Source: Methylobacterium organophilum (GTDB taxonomy: Bacteria; Pseudomonadota; Alphaproteobacteria; Rhizobiales; Beijerinckiaceae). Taken from it: DNA of 64,000 nucleotides. Numbering within the stretch: the stretch's first letter is position 1; every line of letters starts with the position of its first letter. The stretch is taken from assembly GCF_022179465.1 (NCBI RefSeq), contig NZ_BPQV01000014.1:62001-126000 (forward strand). The letters are read 5' to 3'. The position numbers were made by a program, and so were the translations under genes. The notes beneath the pieces were generated by a model. It saw only the letters and a program-made list of their open reading frames with translations, was not told the origin of the DNA and ran no database searches. Positions 62,857 through 64,000 of this stretch are shown one piece after another.

Positions 62857-63225
62857 TCACTCCTGAGGGGCTTCGGCCGGATCGAAGTCCTGGCCGTGAT
62901 AGGGCTCGTCGACGACCCGCGCTGCCCTGGGCGTGATGCCGGCGCGGCGCTGGTGCCGCGGCTCCCCGGAACTTCCGCAGCCCTGGCAGACGGAGCCCGC
63001 CGCACGCCGGCCGCGCTCCGCGATCACCCGGTCGAGATCCGCCTGACGCTCGGCGTAGTTCTGCTGCTCCCGCAGGGCCTGTTCCGTCGCCCGCCCGATC
63101 ATGGCCGCGGTCACCGCCGCCGACGACGCGGCGCCGGGAAGCGCCCCGGTCGCATCCTGCGCCGACGCCACCGGCGCGGCGCCGAGCAGGGCGACCAGCC
63201 CCAGCCCCCTCAACAAGCCCCGCAT
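62857..63225 (-). CDS. Hypothetical secreted protein with CxxC
   Basis: A 122-residue protein from ATG 63225 with GGAGA 5 nt upstream. Residues 1-23 form a signal peptide (LLRGLGLVALLGAAPVASAQ). The mature part has a helix (MIGRATEQALREQQNYAERQ, ADLDRVIAERG) and a CQGC motif, then a charged tail ending FDPAEAPQE. The CxxC could bind metal or act in thiol chemistry. No family recognised. Confidence 0.7.
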   Translation of the reverse strand: MRGLLRGLGLVALLGAAPVASAQDATGALPGAASSAAVTAAMIGRATEQALREQQNYAERQADLDRVIAERGRRAAGSVCQGCGSSGEPRHQRRAGITPRAARVVDEPYHGQDFDPAEAPQE

Positions 63226-63781
63226 GGTTGTCTCCTGCACTGGCATCGCAACCCAGCATAGACGCTCTCGCCCGGTCTGTCCGGTGCGCGGCATCGGAGC
63301 AAAGGGGGGAGCCTTCGCCCCTTGTCGGAAACTGTCCGGGCTGGCAAGGACCCCCAAGACTTCATCGAATAATGACAATTGTATGACAGTGTATTTTTCT
63401 CGAATTGTTGCGGATTAAAATCGAATATCTGATGTTTAGCCTGCTAAGTCATGGTATTGCTCGATAAATCTACAAGAAAACACTCAAAAGAACTTTCAAC
63501 AACATCCCATCAATGCTATCGGCACCGCATGTTCATGCATCGGCGGGTGGGATCTGCTGCGCGGTGGAGGGGCCCGAACTTGCGTTCGGCCATCGTGCGG
63601 CGATCCGGATCGCCTGCATCGCCTCGGGCGGTGCGGATGCGGGACAGCGGCCGGTGCGGTCGCGACCGGACAGGCGCGGCACGGGCTCCGTGCGCTCTCA
63701 AGCAATGACGGCACGCTCCGGCCCGGCCTGACGCGGCGCGCGCGGCCGGCCGGCACAGCGAACCCTTGGGGACCTGAAACG
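63226..63781. other. AT-rich intergenic region upstream of the porin-like gene
   Basis: 556 nt. From about 63361 to 63520 the base composition drops to near half AT, very unlike the surroundings (for example ATTAAAATCGAATATCTGAT). A 258-nt frame at 63451 does not look coding (mixed composition, no convincing start site). The region probably holds promoters for the porin and for the leftward secreted-protein gene. Confidence 0.55.
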
Positions 63782-64000
63782 ATGAAACTGCGTGTCTTGG
63801 CGGCCAAGCTGGGATTGACCGCGTTCGCCTTCATGCCGGATGCGGCCGAAGCCCAGACGGTGGCGGAGCTGCAACGCCAGATCGACGAGCTCCGGGCGAT
63901 CATCAAGCAGCAATCGGCGGAGCGGGACCGGAAGGGCGGCAACGGCCACCGGAGCGGCCATCCTGTCGGCCGCCACGATGCGGGCACGCATCCCGCGGCG
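63782..64000 (+). CDS. Porin-like protein, N-terminal fragment
   Basis: The first 73 residues only. Residues 1-25 form a signal peptide (LAAKLGLTAFAFMPDAAEAQ). A short coiled coil (TVAELQRQIDELRAIIKQQS) follows, typical of the periplasmic start of trimeric phosphate-selective or general porins. A His/Gly-rich linker then runs to the window edge. The porin label rests on this start alone; a different coiled-coil secreted protein remains possible. Confidence 0.6.
   Translation, partial: MKLRVLAAKLGLTAFAFMPDAAEAQTVAELQRQIDELRAIIKQQSAERDRKGGNGHRSGHPVGRHDAGTHPAA

Noticed and set aside
63451-63708. An 85-codon frame in the AT-rich gap before the porin
   Set aside because: Composition changes abruptly inside the frame and no ribosome-binding site precedes the start.

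Overview
The window is chromosomal DNA of very high GC content from an alphaproteobacterium. Gene content points to the Hyphomicrobiales, most likely Methylobacterium/Methylorubrum. The evidence is a giant growth-pole-ring-type coiled-coil protein, an alphaproteobacterial-type CheZ, an MCE/Mla operon with a STAS-permease, a GcrA-like mini-protein, DUF1489/DUF4170/DUF2007 genes, and frequent GTG/TTG starts. I saw no rRNA, tRNA, CRISPR array, insertion sequence or phage region. The species call is inference from gene content, not from a search.

Layout. 1-2.9 kb: 5' end of glyQ, three small secreted proteins or lipoproteins, a decayed metallo-beta-lactamase-fold gene and a DUF4170 gene. 3.0-4.1 kb: prs (PRPP synthase) with a terminator. 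4.2-4.9 kb: a frameshifted pspA/IM30 remnant. 5.0-9.5 kb: a catabolic-looking island with a LysR regulator, an AllA-like ureidoglycolate lyase overlapping an FAD/NAD(P) monooxygenase, and a divergent cupin plus cysteine hydrolase pair. Its shared intergenic region carries two inverted repeats built from one half-site. 9.5-16 kb: S49 peptidase, a His/Trp/Arg-rich secreted protein, DUF1697, trmN6, DUF2007, long-chain polyprenyl diphosphate synthase, ispE and rlmB, so two isoprenoid genes lie close together. 16-24.5 kb: two MFS transporters, a second small secreted protein of the family seen at 0.4 kb, the four-gene Mla-like lipid transport operon and a CheZ-like gene. 24.6-26.5 kb: DUF1489, and a methyltransferase divergent from a MerR regulator with a clear operator between them.

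26.5-34 kb is dominated by one 2,265-residue membrane-anchored coiled-coil gene (growth pole ring/RgsE type), followed by a single-domain Hpt protein. 34-42 kb: 2Fe-2S ferredoxin, a VWA protein and its probable MoxR AAA+ partner about 5 kb apart, a CPA2/RCK antiporter, and an uncharacterised pair of membrane proteins. 42-52 kb: CatB-like acetyltransferase, aldo/keto reductase, SixA-like phosphatase, a secreted protein with a lysozyme-like motif set, YcjX/YcjF-type stress proteins, an RBBP9-type hydrolase, UvsE UV-damage endonuclease, a CYTH-CHAD protein and a GcrA-like mini-protein. 52.7-57.2 kb: HerA-like ATPase, VanZ, and a DUF3325/PepSY/DUF3649 iron-uptake accessory set without its receptor. 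58-62.3 kb: a reduced Mrp cation/proton antiporter operon lacking a full MrpA. 62.5-64 kb: two small proteins and the N-terminus of a probable porin.

Most of the window is housekeeping. The items most worth following are the repeated half-site in the ureide-like island, the MrpA-less antiporter, the unknown membrane pair at 38.7-40.6 kb, the MerR/methyltransferase operator and the two-member family of small secreted proteins.
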